Assembly (NCBI RefSeq): GCF_000472965.1 | Contig: NZ_AXAU01000002.1 | Span: 478,751 to 542,750, forward strand | From: Bradyrhizobium murdochi | Lineage (GTDB): Bacteria > Pseudomonadota > Alphaproteobacteria > Rhizobiales > Xanthobacteraceae | Reading direction: 5' to 3' | Length of the DNA stretch: 64,000 nt | In this document: positions 42,978 through 53,365 of the stretch, one piece after another | How positions within the stretch are numbered: position 1 is the first letter of the stretch | How the letters are laid out: the number at the start of each line of letters is the position of its first letter | Translations under genes and position numbers: made by a program | Notes under the pieces: model-generated | Database searches by the model: none | What the model was told of the DNA's origin: nothing | The model's input: the letters and a program-made list of their open reading frames with translations, nothing else

Positions 42978-45646
42978 ATTGAGGCCAATTTCTTCATCGC
43001 CGGCTTGATCGACGCTGCCGCGTCATCGTAACCGTCCCACGCTTTCGTCTTCTCCAGTAGCGACGGCACGGTGCGGATCGTGTACTTCTTCGGATCGAGA
43101 TCGCCGCGCACCTGAGTCCAGGTCAACGGCATGGACACGGTAGCACCCTCGCGCGCACGGGGCGACAAGGCAGCGATCGCCGTCGACATCCGGTCGTTGC
43201 GAAGATAGTCGAGGAAAATTTTTCCCTTGCGCAGCTTCTTCGACATGTTGAGCAGATAGCGCTCGGGATCATCGTTCGCCATCCACTGGCAGATACCTTG
43301 CGCGAAGGCCTTGGCCTCCTTCCATGAAACCTTGTCCCTTGCGCCATGAAGCAGCGGCGTTACCACGTGCAGCCCCTTGCCGCCGGTGGTCTTGCAGAAG
43401 CTCTCGAGGCCAACTGCAGTCAACCGCTGGCGCATGTCTTTTGCCGCCTCGATGACGTCTGAGAATTCAACATTGGGCGCGGGATCGAGATCGAACACCA
43501 GACGCCCCGGCGTGTCGTAAGCGTCCGGCGCACAATTCCAGGGATGCAATTCGAGGCCGCCGATCTGCGCCACCGCCGCCAATCCCTCGATCCGGTCGAT
43601 CTGCAGATAGGGTTTGCGGTCGCCCGAAACCTTGGCCAGCTCGAACAGGTTGGACGCGCCCTGCATGGCGTGGCGTTGAAAGAATTTCTCGCCATGGATG
43701 CCGTCGGGCGCGCGAACGATCGAGCATGGACGGCCCTTGAGGTGGCTGATCATCCATTCGCCGACCGCCTCGAAATATTGCGCGAGGTCGAGCTTTGTAA
43801 CGCCCTCGCCGTCGCCGGCGTCGGGCCATAGCTCCTTGTCCGGCTTTGAGATCACCACGCCCATGACGTCGCTGGTCTTGTTCGCTGTTGCGGGCGTTGC
43901 CCGCACCGTCGCGCCCTTGCCCTTGCCGGGCTTCGGCTGCGCGACGCCTGCCTTGGACGGTGTTTCCGCCTCCACCTCCTCGGCCGGCTTGTCCTGCCGC
44001 AGACCCTTGAACGCGGCCTGACGAATATTTCCGTCCGCGGTGAACCCCGCGAATTCGATCTCGGCGACCAGCTCCGGCTTCAGCCAATGTACGTCGCGGG
44101 TTTTCTTTGGCGCGTTCTGGCCGCCGAACGGGTTCTTGTCGGAGGCTGCGGCCTTCAGCGCCGGCATGATGCGGCGCACCTTGTCCTGCCCGAAACCGGT
44201 ACCGACCATACCGACAAAGGCGAGATGATCGCCCCGGTAGACGCCGGCCATCAGCGAACGGAATTTGCCGTTGGTGGTCTTCCAGCCGCCCAGCACCACC
44301 TCGTGGCCGGCGCGGCATTTCGCCTTGGTCCAGCTCTCGGTGCGGCCCGAGCGATAGGGCCCATCGAGTTTCTTGGAGACAATGCCCTCCAGTTCGAGCT
44401 TGCAGGCCGATTGCAGGACGGCATCACCGCCGCTTTCGAAATGCTCGACATAGCGGATCTGCTTGTCCTTGCCCTTCTGTGCCTCCAGCAATTTCTTCAG
44501 CCGCGCCTTGCGGTCGCCGAGCGGCAGCTTGCGAAAATCTTCACCATTGGCGAACAGCAGGTCGAACGCATAGAAGATCAGGCTCTCGCTGTCGCCGTCC
44601 GATAGCGCCGCCTGCAGGGTAGAGAAGTTAGGCGCGCCGTTATGATCGAGCGCGATGATCTCGCCGTCGATCAGCACGTCGGGAAGCGATTTTCCTTCCT
44701 CGGCGATCGCCTGGAATTTGTCGGTCCAGTCGAGGCCCTTTCGGGTGTAGAGCACCGCATCGCCGTCCTCGACCCGCAATTGCACCCGGTAGCCGTCGAA
44801 CTTGATCTCGTGACACCAGCCCTCGCCGCCGGGCGGCCGCTCGACGACTGTGCAAAGCTGCGGCGCCACGAAATCCGGCATCGCCGCGACCTTCTTCGGT
44901 TTGACGGCTGGCGCAGGCGCGCGCGTCTTGATCTCCGGCGCGGCCCGCAAGGCGGCCGTCTTCCGCAAGGTCCGCGCCTCGGCCGCATCGCCGCGGTTGG
45001 ATTGCCAGACCGCGTCGGCCTTTGTCTTCGTGGCCAGCATGAACGGCTTTGGCGCCTTGCCCTTGCCTTGCGCGATCTGCTCCATTGTGCGCCCGGAGGC
45101 AACCGAAAGGTCCTCGTCGAGAATGTCGTTATCCTCGCCTTCCCTAACGAATTCGTCACGGTGCTTGATCAGCAGCCAGTTGGTGCGCTTGCCGCCGTAG
45201 CGGTCGCCCCGCATCCGCACCAGCACCCAGCTTCCATGCAGCTTGTCGCCATGCAGGGTGAATTTCAGGTCGCCCTTCTTGAAGCCGCGATCGGGATCAT
45301 CGGACTCCCAATAGCCCCGGTCCCACAGCATCACCGTGCCGCCGCCGTACTGGTCTTCCGGAATGGTGCCTTCAAAATCGCCGTAATCGAGCGGGTGGTC
45401 CTCGACCTCGACCGCGAGCCGCTTGTCGTGAGGGTCGAGTGACGGCCCCTTGGTGACGGCCCAGGATTTGAACACGCCGTCGAATTCCAGCCTGAGATCG
45501 TAATGCAGCCGGGTTGCATCATGCTTCTGAATCACGAACCGCCGCTCTCGGGCGGGCGCGACCTCGACGTCGCCGGAGGGCTCCGCCGTTTTGCGGAAAT
45601 CGCGTTTCTTGCGGTACGTGCTGAGCTTCTTCAACGCCACGGCCAC
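42974..45646 (-). CDS. ligD: ATP-dependent DNA ligase D (NHEJ)
   Basis: An 890-residue multidomain repair enzyme ordered phosphoesterase, ligase, polymerase. The 3'-phosphoesterase domain (about 35-190) has [13 protein letters not shown] and [10 protein letters not shown]. The ligase domain has the adenylated Lys282 in EIKFDGYR and DGEIIALD. The primase-like polymerase domain (about 600-890) has VFDLDPAP with the metal-binding Asp pair and [15 protein letters not shown]. It acts with Ku to fill and seal double-strand breaks. The start is GTG at 45646, divergent from ku across 93 bases. Confidence 0.95.
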   Translation of the reverse strand: MAVALKKLSTYRKKRDFRKTAEPSGDVEVAPARERRFVIQKHDATRLHYDLRLEFDGVFKSWAVTKGPSLDPHDKRLAVEVEDHPLDYGDFEGTIPEDQYGGGTVMLWDRGYWESDDPDRGFKKGDLKFTLHGDKLHGSWVLVRMRGDRYGGKRTNWLLIKHRDEFVREGEDNDILDEDLSVASGRTMEQIAQGKGKAPKPFMLATKTKADAVWQSNRGDAAEARTLRKTAALRAAPEIKTRAPAPAVKPKKVAAMPDFVAPQLCTVVERPPGGEGWCHEIKFDGYRVQLRVEDGDAVLYTRKGLDWTDKFQAIAEEGKSLPDVLIDGEIIALDHNGAPNFSTLQAALSDGDSESLIFYAFDLLFANGEDFRKLPLGDRKARLKKLLEAQKGKDKQIRYVEHFESGGDAVLQSACKLELEGIVSKKLDGPYRSGRTESWTKAKCRAGHEVVLGGWKTTNGKFRSLMAGVYRGDHLAFVGMVGTGFGQDKVRRIMPALKAAASDKNPFGGQNAPKKTRDVHWLKPELVAEIEFAGFTADGNIRQAAFKGLRQDKPAEEVEAETPSKAGVAQPKPGKGKGATVRATPATANKTSDVMGVVISKPDKELWPDAGDGEGVTKLDLAQYFEAVGEWMISHLKGRPCSIVRAPDGIHGEKFFQRHAMQGASNLFELAKVSGDRKPYLQIDRIEGLAAVAQIGGLELHPWNCAPDAYDTPGRLVFDLDPAPNVEFSDVIEAAKDMRQRLTAVGLESFCKTTGGKGLHVVTPLLHGARDKVSWKEAKAFAQGICQWMANDDPERYLLNMSKKLRKGKIFLDYLRNDRMSTAIAALSPRAREGATVSMPLTWTQVRGDLDPKKYTIRTVPSLLEKTKAWDGYDDAAASIKPAMKKLASM

Positions 45647-45678
45647 ACCTCAATCAAAACCGCCCCGCGGCAACACCC

Positions 45679-45703
45679 GGAACGAAAACCCATACTAACC
45701 GTT
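45679..45703 (+). promoter_or_regulatory. EcfG general-stress promoter for ku
   Basis: GGAAC (45679-45683) and CGTT (45700-45703) are separated by exactly 16 bases, a perfect EcfG consensus in the 93-base ligD-ku intergenic region. The predicted start near 45710 leaves a leader of about 30 bases before the ku ATG. EcfG-type control of an NHEJ system is known in Sinorhizobium meliloti, which makes this plausible. Confidence 0.65.
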
Positions 45704-45739
45704 GAAGTTCCCAAACCCAAACTGCGCCCGGAGATTGCA

Positions 45740-46624
45740 ATGGCCCCCCGCGCCTACTGGAAAGGCTCGCTTAAGCTCTCTTTGGTGTCATGTCCGGTTG
45801 TGCTGTATCCGGCCTCGACATCGGTCGAGAAGACCCGCTTTCACATGATCAACAAGGAGACCGGCAACCGGCTGAAACAGCAGATGATCGATGCCGAGAC
45901 CGGCGATGTCGTCGAGAGCGACCAGAAAGGCCGCGGCTATGAGCTGAAAAAGGGCCAGTATGTCGAGATCGAAAAGGAGGAACTCGAAGCCGTCCAGATC
46001 GAGAGCAATCATACGATCGAGATCGACAGTTTTGTGCCGCGGGACGAAATCGACAAGCGCTACTACAACCACCCCTATTACATCGCCCCCGACGGCAAGG
46101 CCGCGGTCGATGCCTTCGCCGTGATCCGCGACGCCATGAAGGATGAGGAACGGGTGGCGCTGGCGCGCATCGTGCTGACCAACCGCGAGCATGTCATGGC
46201 GATCGAGCCGCTCGGCAAGGGCCTGCTCGGCACCACGCTGCGCTACCCTTACGAGCTGCGCGACGAGGAAGACTTCTTCGAGGACATCAAGACCCCGAAG
46301 ATCACCAAGGACATGGTCGAACTCGCGGGCCACATCCTGCACAAAATGGCCGCGCATTTCGATCCCTCGAAGTTCAAGGATGAGTATGAGGACGCGCTGA
46401 AGGCGCTGGTGCGCCGCAAGGCTTCCGGCAAGCCGATCAAGGTTGCCGAGCCCGAGGAGAGGCCGGACAACGTCATCAACCTGATGGACGCGCTGAAGGC
46501 GAGCCTGAAAGGCAAAGCGGCGACGAAACGGCGCGCCCACGCCACGTCTTCGCGGCGGGCGCCGGCGCGCCGGACGGCAAGGAAAGCGCACCGGTCTACA
46601 GCCAGGCACCGCAAGGCGAGCTAA
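45740..46624 (+). CDS. ku: NHEJ DNA end-binding protein Ku
   Basis: A 294-residue bacterial Ku. It begins MAPRAYWKGSLKLSLVSCPV and shows the family core (FHMINKETGNRLKQQ, GYELKKGQYV, SFVPRDEIDKRYYNHPYY, REHVMAIEPLGKGLLGTTLRY). The C-terminal tail is strongly basic and Ala/Arg/Lys-rich (ATKRRAHATSSRR), as in Ku proteins that bind DNA with their tails and recruit LigD. ATG 45740 is preceded by GGAG; an open frame upstream runs antisense to ligD and is not part of the gene. Confidence 0.95.
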   Translation: MAPRAYWKGSLKLSLVSCPVVLYPASTSVEKTRFHMINKETGNRLKQQMIDAETGDVVESDQKGRGYELKKGQYVEIEKEELEAVQIESNHTIEIDSFVPRDEIDKRYYNHPYYIAPDGKAAVDAFAVIRDAMKDEERVALARIVLTNREHVMAIEPLGKGLLGTTLRYPYELRDEEDFFEDIKTPKITKDMVELAGHILHKMAAHFDPSKFKDEYEDALKALVRRKASGKPIKVAEPEERPDNVINLMDALKASLKGKAATKRRAHATSSRRAPARRTARKAHRSTARHRKAS

Positions 46625-46766
46625 CGCAGGCATATCCGCGTCATTGCTCACGCGGTTCTCGCGCACCTTGGCCACCCTCCCGCTTGCATTACCCGAAGCC
46701 GGAAGGCATTTTCCTCTTGGGAACTGACGCCATCGACAATAGCGGCGCCGGACCGGGGAGGAACGA

Positions 46767-48374
46767 ATGGCATTGACGAAGTCGCACGTCGCAGGACCGA
46801 CCACACCTGCGGTACGGGAGATGACATTCGGCGATCTCTTGCGCAAGGCGGCTGAGGCCGCGCCCGATCGCCTCGCCCTGATCGCGGGCGTGCCCGACCC
46901 AGCGCAGCGGCGGCAATGGACCTACGCACAGTTCTATCGCGAAGCCCAGCGCACCGCCCGAGCGCTGCTGTCGCGCTTCAAGCCAGGCGAGCGCATTGCC
47001 GTCTGGGCGCAGAACATTCCGGAATGGATGATGCTCGAATTCGGTGCCGGCATGGCGGGCATGATCCTCGTCACCGTCAACCCGGCCTTTCGCGCCCGGG
47101 AAGTGGAATATGTGCTGAAACAGTCGCGCGCCGCCGGCGTCTTCGTGGTCAACGGCTTCCGCGGCAACCCGATGCTGGAGACCGTGCAGGCGGTGGCGCC
47201 GAACTGCCCCGAGTTGCGCGAGATCATCTGCTTCGACGACTGGAATGCCTTCATCGCGGCCGGCGACGACGAGGGCATCAAGCTGCCGGCCGTCAGCCCC
47301 GACGATCCCGTCATGATCCAGTACACGTCGGGCACGACCGGTTTTCCGAAAGGCGCCCTGCTCCGCCATCGCGGACTGCTCAACAACGGTGCCGATACCG
47401 CCGACCGGATGGGCGTCGACGACGGCGACGTCTTCGTCACCACGATGCCGCTGTTTCATACCGGCGGCTGCGTCTGCTGCGTGATCGGCGCGGTATCGAA
47501 GGCCGCGACCACGGTGCTGGTCGAGGCTTTCGAGCCTGGGCTGGTGCTGGAAATGCTCGGGACCTATCGCGGCAACGCCATGCTCGGCGTTCCCACCATG
47601 CTGGTTGCGATGCTGGAGCACCCGACATTCGCGGCGACCGATCTGTCCTCCGTCAAGGCGATCTGCTCCGGCGGCTCGACAGTGCCGGCCTCGCTGGTGC
47701 GGCTCTTGGAGGAAAAGCTCGGCGCGCCCTTTACGATTGTTTTCGGCCAGACCGAATGCTCCCCCGTCGCGGCGCAGACCCGCACCCATGACAGCGTCGA
47801 GGACAAGGCCAAGACGATCGGCCTGCCGCTGCCCAATATGGAAACCAAGATCATCGATCCCAACACCGGCAAGACGGTTCCGATCGGCACGATCGGCGAG
47901 TTCTGCACCCGCGGCTATCACGTCATGATCGGTTACTTCGAAATGCCCGATGCGAGTGCGGCTGCGATTGACGCCGACGGCTGGCTGCACACCGGCGATC
48001 TCTGCGCGATGGACGCGCGCGGCTACTGCACCGTGGAAGGCCGGCTGAAGGACATGATCATCCGCGGCGGCGAAAACATCTATCCGCGCGAGCTGGAAGA
48101 ACTATTGTTCAAGCATCCCAAAGTCGGCGAGGTCGCCGTGATCGGCCTGCCGCACGAGAAATGGGGCGAAGAGGTCGCAGCCTTCATCCGCCCGGCGCCC
48201 GGCGCCGCGATCGACAAGGAAGAATTGATCGCCTACATGCGTGCCTCGCTTGCCCCGCACAAGACGCCAAAACACTGGTACGTCGTGGACGCATTCCCGC
48301 TGACCGGATCGGGTAAGATCCAGAAATTCAAGCTGCGGGAAGCCTGCACCAAGGGCGAGATGACGGCGATCTAG
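46767..48374 (+). CDS. Class I adenylate-forming acyl-CoA synthetase
   Basis: A 535-residue AMP-binding enzyme activating a carboxylic acid to its CoA thioester. Motifs: phosphate loop YTSGTTGFPKGAL, FGQTECSPVAA, GWLHTGDLCAMD, GRLKDMIIRGGENIYPRE (hinge) and the C-terminal catalytic lysine in GSGKIQKFKLRE. The sequence resembles FadD-like medium or long-chain acyl-CoA ligases and bile-acid or benzoate-type relatives; the substrate cannot be read from sequence. GGAGGAACGA precedes the ATG. It stands alone, convergent with the PPOX gene. Confidence 0.88.
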   Translation: MALTKSHVAGPTTPAVREMTFGDLLRKAAEAAPDRLALIAGVPDPAQRRQWTYAQFYREAQRTARALLSRFKPGERIAVWAQNIPEWMMLEFGAGMAGMILVTVNPAFRAREVEYVLKQSRAAGVFVVNGFRGNPMLETVQAVAPNCPELREIICFDDWNAFIAAGDDEGIKLPAVSPDDPVMIQYTSGTTGFPKGALLRHRGLLNNGADTADRMGVDDGDVFVTTMPLFHTGGCVCCVIGAVSKAATTVLVEAFEPGLVLEMLGTYRGNAMLGVPTMLVAMLEHPTFAATDLSSVKAICSGGSTVPASLVRLLEEKLGAPFTIVFGQTECSPVAAQTRTHDSVEDKAKTIGLPLPNMETKIIDPNTGKTVPIGTIGEFCTRGYHVMIGYFEMPDASAAAIDADGWLHTGDLCAMDARGYCTVEGRLKDMIIRGGENIYPRELEELLFKHPKVGEVAVIGLPHEKWGEEVAAFIRPAPGAAIDKEELIAYMRASLAPHKTPKHWYVVDAFPLTGSGKIQKFKLREACTKGEMTAI

Positions 48375-48400
48375 GGAGCTTCCGTTCAAATACTTTTGAC

Positions 48401-48520
48401 CGTCGTCCCTGCGAACGCAGGGACCTATACGCCGCGGCTTATCTGCGGCGCGATGGGGCCAATTGCCTTCGCTGCAATCCAGGCCGGTGGTCATGGGTCC
48501 CTGCGTTCGCAGGGACGACG
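48401..48520. repeat. Palindromic intergenic repeat, CGTCGTCCCTGCG family
   Basis: The outer arms CGTCGTCCCTGCGAACGCAG (48401-48420) and the matching reverse complement at 48501-48520 are perfect over 20 bases, and CCGCGGCTTATCTGCGGCG forms a smaller internal stem. The element fills most of the gap between two convergent genes. Similar elements recur in Bradyrhizobium genomes; this is the only copy in the window. Confidence 0.85.
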
Positions 48521-48553
48521 AGGGTGATTTTCGGTGCGGGCTCGGTTGCCCGC

Positions 48554-49159
48554 TCACCCCTTGAATGTAGGCTGCCGCGGATGGATGCAGTCCTTGAAAT
48601 CCGCAAAGCCTTTCCACGCTGGCTCCGGCGCGTCCTGTCCGGCTTGAGGCACGTAGATCGACGGCTCGATCGAACTCATCGTCGGAATATAGCGCGGACA
48701 GTTCGGGAAGATCGCACGCGCCGTCACGCGAACGATGAGCTGCGCGCCGACGGTTTCCGCGAGCAGCGGATCGCTGTCGCTCACGCTGGCGCGGCCGTTG
48801 ACACGCAAACGCCGCGGCTTGTCGTGCATGGCGATGAACAGCAGACCGACATCGGCATTGACGACGACGTTGCCGAGACTCTTGAACATGCCGTTGCCGT
48901 CATAGTCGGGAAATGCGAGCTCGGAAGGCCCGGTGATGCGCACAAACCCCGGCGCCCCGCCCTTGAACGAGCAATCGGGCCTGCCTTCGGCGTCGGCGGT
49001 TGCCAGAAAGAAATAGGGCAGGCCTTCGATGAACAGCTTGTCGTCGGCCGAAAATTCCTTGCGCATCAGCTTCTCTTCGAGCCGATCCGAAATCCGGCGG
49101 CTGTCGAACCGGTCCTGCAATTGCCTGTTACCGTCGTGATACATGACGCTGTCAGCCAT
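48554..49159 (-). CDS. Pyridoxamine 5'-phosphate oxidase-fold protein
   Basis: A 201-residue split-barrel flavin- or haem-binding family protein. Recognisable parts are LPYFFLATADAEGRPDCSFKG (the start of the barrel), FPDYDGNGMFKSLGNV, VGLLFIAMHDKPRRLRVNG and IFPNCPRYI. It is not PdxH itself; such proteins are often F420-, FMN- or haem-linked oxidoreductases of unknown role. The start at ATG 49159 (MADSVMYHDG) is preferred over an earlier GTG. It faces away from kdpE on the same strand, about 140 bases downstream of it. Confidence 0.8.
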   Translation of the reverse strand: MADSVMYHDGNRQLQDRFDSRRISDRLEEKLMRKEFSADDKLFIEGLPYFFLATADAEGRPDCSFKGGAPGFVRITGPSELAFPDYDGNGMFKSLGNVVVNADVGLLFIAMHDKPRRLRVNGRASVSDSDPLLAETVGAQLIVRVTARAIFPNCPRYIPTMSSIEPSIYVPQAGQDAPEPAWKGFADFKDCIHPRQPTFKG

Positions 49160-49296
49160 GCCGTACGCCCTCCTGCTCTGAACCACCTGGGTGGAAGGTC
49201 CAACCCGGCTTCCGCAGTGAAGCATACCACTTCATGGTGATGCCGCGTGGGGCAAGCTGACCGTAAGTGCGGGGATCTCCGCCACCGGAGGTATGA

Positions 49297-49986
49297 TTAA
49301 TCCGGTGCGCGCAACCGATACCCAATACCCGTCTCGGTCAGCACGAATTGCGGGCGCTCGGGATCAGCTTCGATCTTCTGGCGGAGCTGGCGGACATAGA
49401 CGCGCAGATATTGCGCATCCGTCAGCTCGTCCCACAGCTCCTTCAAGAGGAAGCGATGGGTAAGAACCTTGCCGGCATGCTGCACCAGAACGCGTAGCAA
49501 TTCGTATTCCTTCGGCGAGAGTTTTACGTCGCGCTCGCCGACCTTGACGATGCGGCGCACCAGGTCAACCGAGAGATCGCCTGCGCGGAATAGCGGGCGC
49601 TCGCCCTGCACCTGCAATTGGTGCCGGAGCGCTGCGCGCATCCGCGCCAGCAATTCGTCCATGCCGAACGGCTTGGTCAGATAATCGTCGGCGCCGAGGT
49701 CGAGCGCCTGCACCTTGCCGGCCTCGTCGCCGCGGCTCGACAGTACCACGATCGGCACGCTCTCGTTGCGGCCGCGGATCATGCGCAGGAGATCATGGCC
49801 CTGGATGTCGGGCAGGCCGAGATCGAGGATAATCAGCGCCGGGCCATCCGCGAGCTTTTCCAGCGCAATCTTGCCATTGGAGGCTTCGAGGATGTCGTAG
49901 CCCTGCGTGCTCAGCCCCATCCGCAGCAATTTGCGGATCGGCGGCTCGTCGTCGATCACCAAAACCTTGATCTGGGCGGCGTTCAT
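49297..49986 (-). CDS. kdpE: KdpE response regulator
   Basis: A 229-residue OmpR-type regulator. The receiver domain has VIDDEPPIRKLL, the phospho-acceptor Asp54 in ILDLGLPD and the conserved Lys in YLTKPFGMDELLAR. The winged-helix output domain has LSPKEYELLRVLVQHAGKV and YVRQLRQKIEADP. It is activated by KdpD and turns on the kdp operon under potassium limitation. Its start overlaps the kdpD stop by four bases. Confidence 0.95.
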   Translation of the reverse strand: MNAAQIKVLVIDDEPPIRKLLRMGLSTQGYDILEASNGKIALEKLADGPALIILDLGLPDIQGHDLLRMIRGRNESVPIVVLSSRGDEAGKVQALDLGADDYLTKPFGMDELLARMRAALRHQLQVQGERPLFRAGDLSVDLVRRIVKVGERDVKLSPKEYELLRVLVQHAGKVLTHRFLLKELWDELTDAQYLRVYVRQLRQKIEADPERPQFVLTETGIGYRLRAPD

Positions 49987-52700
49987 GCGGCGGTATCCAG
50001 CGCGCTATCGGAGGCCGGGACGGGCAGTCGAATCGTGATGATGGCTCCAGAGCGATCGGTACGATTGGCGGCCGATATCGTGCCATGCATCGCCTCGACG
50101 AAACCGCGCGAGATGGCGAGCCCCAGCCCGGTGCCCGCACGGACGTGATCGCCCTTTTGGGCGCGATAGAACTTGTCGAACACGTTTTCCACCTCCGCAG
50201 GCGGAATACCGCTACCTTCGTCGAGGATCTGCAGCGACACACTGGCTTGATCGCGCGTTCCCCGGATCGAAATCGTGGTGCCGGCCGGCGCGTATTTGGC
50301 CGCGTTGTCGAGCAAATTGAACAACACCTGTTCGAACAGAACCGCATCCAGCTCCAGCATCGGCAGATTGGGGCTGAGCTCCAGTGACACCTTGTGATGC
50401 AGGAGGATCTTGTTCGCGCGGCGCAGCGTGCTGCCGACGATCTCGGAGACGTCATGCCGCGCGGTATTCGGTACGATCGCGCCGGATTCCAGCTTGGTCA
50501 TGTCGAGCAGATTGGCGATGAAGCGATTGAGGCGCTCGGATTCGTCGATCATGGTGGCGAGCAGTTCGTTCTTCTGCGCGTCGTTGAGGCTGGAGCCGAG
50601 ATCGCGCAGGGTGGAAGCGGCACCGAGCACCGAGGCCAACGGCGTCTTCAGATCGTGCGAGATCGAGGTCAACAGCGCGCCGCGCAGCCGGTCGGATTCC
50701 ATCGTGCGCTTGACCCGGTCCATGTCTTCCACCAGCAGCACGCGCTCGATCGCCAGCGCGCCCTGATCGACCAGAGCATCCAGCAGGCGGCGCTGATCCG
50801 GCGTCAGCAACGGACCCGTGCGGTCGTCGTCGATGCCGATGACACCGATCGCGCCGCGCCCGGTTCGCATCGGCAGGAACAGCCGTTTGGCGCCCGGCAG
50901 CGTATCCGAGCCGCGCCCGGCCGCACGGTCGTTGTCCCAAGCCCATTTGGCGGCGGCAAGATCGGCCTCGCCCAGTTGATCCTCGGGCGGATAGCCCGAC
51001 TTCACGGTGAGCGCGCCGTCCTCCGGCAATAGCAGCACCACCCTCACCTTCAGCATCAGCGCGGTCTGATAGGCGGTCGCCCACAGCACGTCGTCCAGCG
51101 TCGCAGTTCCGGCGAGCTTGCGGCTGAAGGCGTAGAGCAATTCGGTGGTGCGCACCCGGCCGATCGCGGTGTCGGCCTGAGAGCGGATCCGTGCCGCCAC
51201 ATTGGAGACCAACAGCGCAATCAGCAAGAAGAAGAAGAAGGCGGCGACGTTGGTCGGATCGGCGATGGTGAAGGTATAGAACGGCGGCATAAAGAAGAAA
51301 TTGTAACATAGCGACGCCGCGGCGCTCGCCAGCAGCGATGGCCATAGCCCGTAGCGAACGGCGACGCCGACCACGGCGGTGAGAAAGACGAGATCGACGT
51401 TCTCGATACCAGCGAACATCGGTTGGATCAGTTCGGCAGCGCCGAGACCGATCGCGACGAACAGCAGCGCCATCATGTAGGGCCGCAGGTTGAACGGCTC
51501 CTGCCGCGCCGCGGTCTGCACCGCCGCTTTCGCCACGCCCTGTTCGTCGCCGGGGATGACGTGGACGCTGATATGGCCGGCGCGGCGCACCAGATCGTGC
51601 ACGACAGAACCGCGCGTCAGCTCGAACCACCAGGAGCGGGTCGACTTGCCGATGACGATCTGCGTGACGTTATTGGCGTGCGCGAAATGGATCACGTCGT
51701 CGGCGATGCGGCGGCCGACGCCGGGAATGGTCAGCGCCTCGCCGCCGAGCGCTTCCGCCAGCCGCATGGTATCGGCCAGCCGGTCGCGCTGCTCGTCGGT
51801 CAGTCGCAGGCTGCGCCGCGTCTCGATGCTGACAGCGGTCCATTGCGCGTGCAGCCGGTCCGCCAGCCGCTTGGTATAGCGCACCAGCCCGGCCGCACGC
51901 GGATCTTCGCTGACGCAAACCAGGATGCGCTCGCCCGCCGCCCAGGGACCTGCTATGGCATTGGCCTGCATATGGGTGAGCAACTGCTCGTCGACGCGTT
52001 CGGCGGTGCGCCGCAGCGCCAGCTCGCGCAGCGCGGTCAGGTTGCCCGGCGAGAAATAATGCTCCAGCGCGCGCTCGGCCTGTTTGGGAACGTAGACCTT
52101 GCCCTCCTTCAGCCGCTGGATCAGATCGTCGGGCGTGACGTCGATCAGCTCAATGGCGTCGGCGCGGTCGAACACGGAATCCGGCACAGTCTCGCGGACC
52201 CGCACATGCGTGATCTGCGCGACCACGTCGTTGAGGCTCTCGATGTGCTGGATATTGACTGCCGTATAGACGTCGATGCCGTGGGACAGCAATTCCTCGA
52301 CGTCGAGATAGCGCTTGGGATGACGGCTGCCGGGCGCATTGGTGTGAGCGAGCTCATCGACGAGCGCGATCTGCGGCCGCCGCGCGATCAGCGCATCCAG
52401 GTCCATCTCCTCGAGCGTCTGCTCCTTGTAGACAAGCCGTCGGCGCGGCAGCACCTCGAGGCCGTTCAGAAGCACCTCGGTTTCAGCCCGGCCGTGGGTT
52501 TCGACGATGCCGATCACGACGTCGGCTCCAGCCTTTTTCTTGGCGTGGGCGCTCTGCAGCATCTCATAGGTCTTGCCGACGCCGGGCGCGGCGCCGACAA
52601 AGATCTTGAGCTTGCCGGCGCGGCTCTCCTCGCGCCGGGCCGCCTCCAGCAGGGCCTCCGGCGAGGGACGTTGTTCGGGGTCGCGGCGGGCTTGGGCCAT
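49983..52700 (-). CDS. kdpD: KdpD sensor histidine kinase
   Basis: A 905-residue potassium and turgor sensor. From the N terminus: KdpD domain with Walker A GAAPGVGKTYEML (about 32-44) and VDELAHTNAPGSRHPKR; a universal-stress-protein-like domain; four closely spaced membrane segments (about 400-500); a GAF-like domain; then the HisKA domain with SISHDLKTPLAS (His near residue 680) and an HATPase domain with NLLDNAAKYAP, DEGSGIP and GTGLGLAI. The start is ATG 52700, 41 bases after kdpC. Confidence 0.95.
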   Translation of the reverse strand: MAQARRDPEQRPSPEALLEAARREESRAGKLKIFVGAAPGVGKTYEMLQSAHAKKKAGADVVIGIVETHGRAETEVLLNGLEVLPRRRLVYKEQTLEEMDLDALIARRPQIALVDELAHTNAPGSRHPKRYLDVEELLSHGIDVYTAVNIQHIESLNDVVAQITHVRVRETVPDSVFDRADAIELIDVTPDDLIQRLKEGKVYVPKQAERALEHYFSPGNLTALRELALRRTAERVDEQLLTHMQANAIAGPWAAGERILVCVSEDPRAAGLVRYTKRLADRLHAQWTAVSIETRRSLRLTDEQRDRLADTMRLAEALGGEALTIPGVGRRIADDVIHFAHANNVTQIVIGKSTRSWWFELTRGSVVHDLVRRAGHISVHVIPGDEQGVAKAAVQTAARQEPFNLRPYMMALLFVAIGLGAAELIQPMFAGIENVDLVFLTAVVGVAVRYGLWPSLLASAAASLCYNFFFMPPFYTFTIADPTNVAAFFFFLLIALLVSNVAARIRSQADTAIGRVRTTELLYAFSRKLAGTATLDDVLWATAYQTALMLKVRVVLLLPEDGALTVKSGYPPEDQLGEADLAAAKWAWDNDRAAGRGSDTLPGAKRLFLPMRTGRGAIGVIGIDDDRTGPLLTPDQRRLLDALVDQGALAIERVLLVEDMDRVKRTMESDRLRGALLTSISHDLKTPLASVLGAASTLRDLGSSLNDAQKNELLATMIDESERLNRFIANLLDMTKLESGAIVPNTARHDVSEIVGSTLRRANKILLHHKVSLELSPNLPMLELDAVLFEQVLFNLLDNAAKYAPAGTTISIRGTRDQASVSLQILDEGSGIPPAEVENVFDKFYRAQKGDHVRAGTGLGLAISRGFVEAMHGTISAANRTDRSGAIITIRLPVPASDSALDTAA

Positions 52701-52741
52701 GCGGCAGTATAGTCCTCACCCTTCGGGGGGCCTAGCGGGTC

Positions 52742-53344
52742 TCATTTTGAAACCTCATCCAGCGCCAGATTCACTTCCAGTACGCTAATGCGCGGCTCAC
52801 CAAGCAATCCAGCCATGCGGCCCTGAATGTGCTCAGTAACCAGTTGCTGGACGCGCGCCTCCGGCAGGTTGCGGGCCTTCGCCACGCGCGGGACCTGGAA
52901 TAGCGCGGCTTCCGGCGAGATGTCGGGATCGAGTCCGCTGCCGGAGGTGGTGACGAGATCGATCGGCACGGGCGCGGCCGGGTTTTCGGTCTTCAGCTTT
53001 TCGACGTCTTCCTTGATCCGGTCGGCCAGCGCTTTGCTGGTGGGCCCAAGGTTGGAGCCGCCAGAATTGGCCGCATTGTACGGCGCGGAAACCGTTTTGG
53101 TCGAATCGGCCGGGTCCGGCGCCGTGGTCGCGGACGGGCGGCCGTGGAAATATTTGTCTTCCTTGAACTCCTGCCCGATCAACGCGGAGCCGATGATCTT
53201 GCCGTCCCTCTCGATTAGGCTGCCCTGCGCCTGCCTCGGAAAGATCGCGCCGGCGATGGCGGTCATGGCAAGGGGATAGGCAAGACCGGTGATCGCGGTG
53301 AGCAGCAGCAGGATGAGGATCGCGGGACGGATTTCTCTGAGCAT
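52742..53344 (-). CDS. kdpC: KdpC, potassium-transporting ATPase subunit C
   Basis: A 200-residue subunit with one N-terminal membrane helix (PAILILLLLTAITGLAYPLAM) and a periplasmic domain with GSALIGQEFKEDKYFHGRPSA and SGSGLDPDISPEAA. It stabilises the KdpFABC complex. The ATG at 53344 with GGAG seven bases upstream is the true start; the reading frame stays open upstream through a repeat element, which would add the spurious leader MDCFASLAMT. Confidence 0.93.
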   Translation of the reverse strand: MLREIRPAILILLLLTAITGLAYPLAMTAIAGAIFPRQAQGSLIERDGKIIGSALIGQEFKEDKYFHGRPSATTAPDPADSTKTVSAPYNAANSGGSNLGPTSKALADRIKEDVEKLKTENPAAPVPIDLVTTSGSGLDPDISPEAALFQVPRVAKARNLPEARVQQLVTEHIQGRMAGLLGEPRISVLEVNLALDEVSK

Positions 53345-53365
53345 TTTAGGTCTCCGTAAGTTCTC

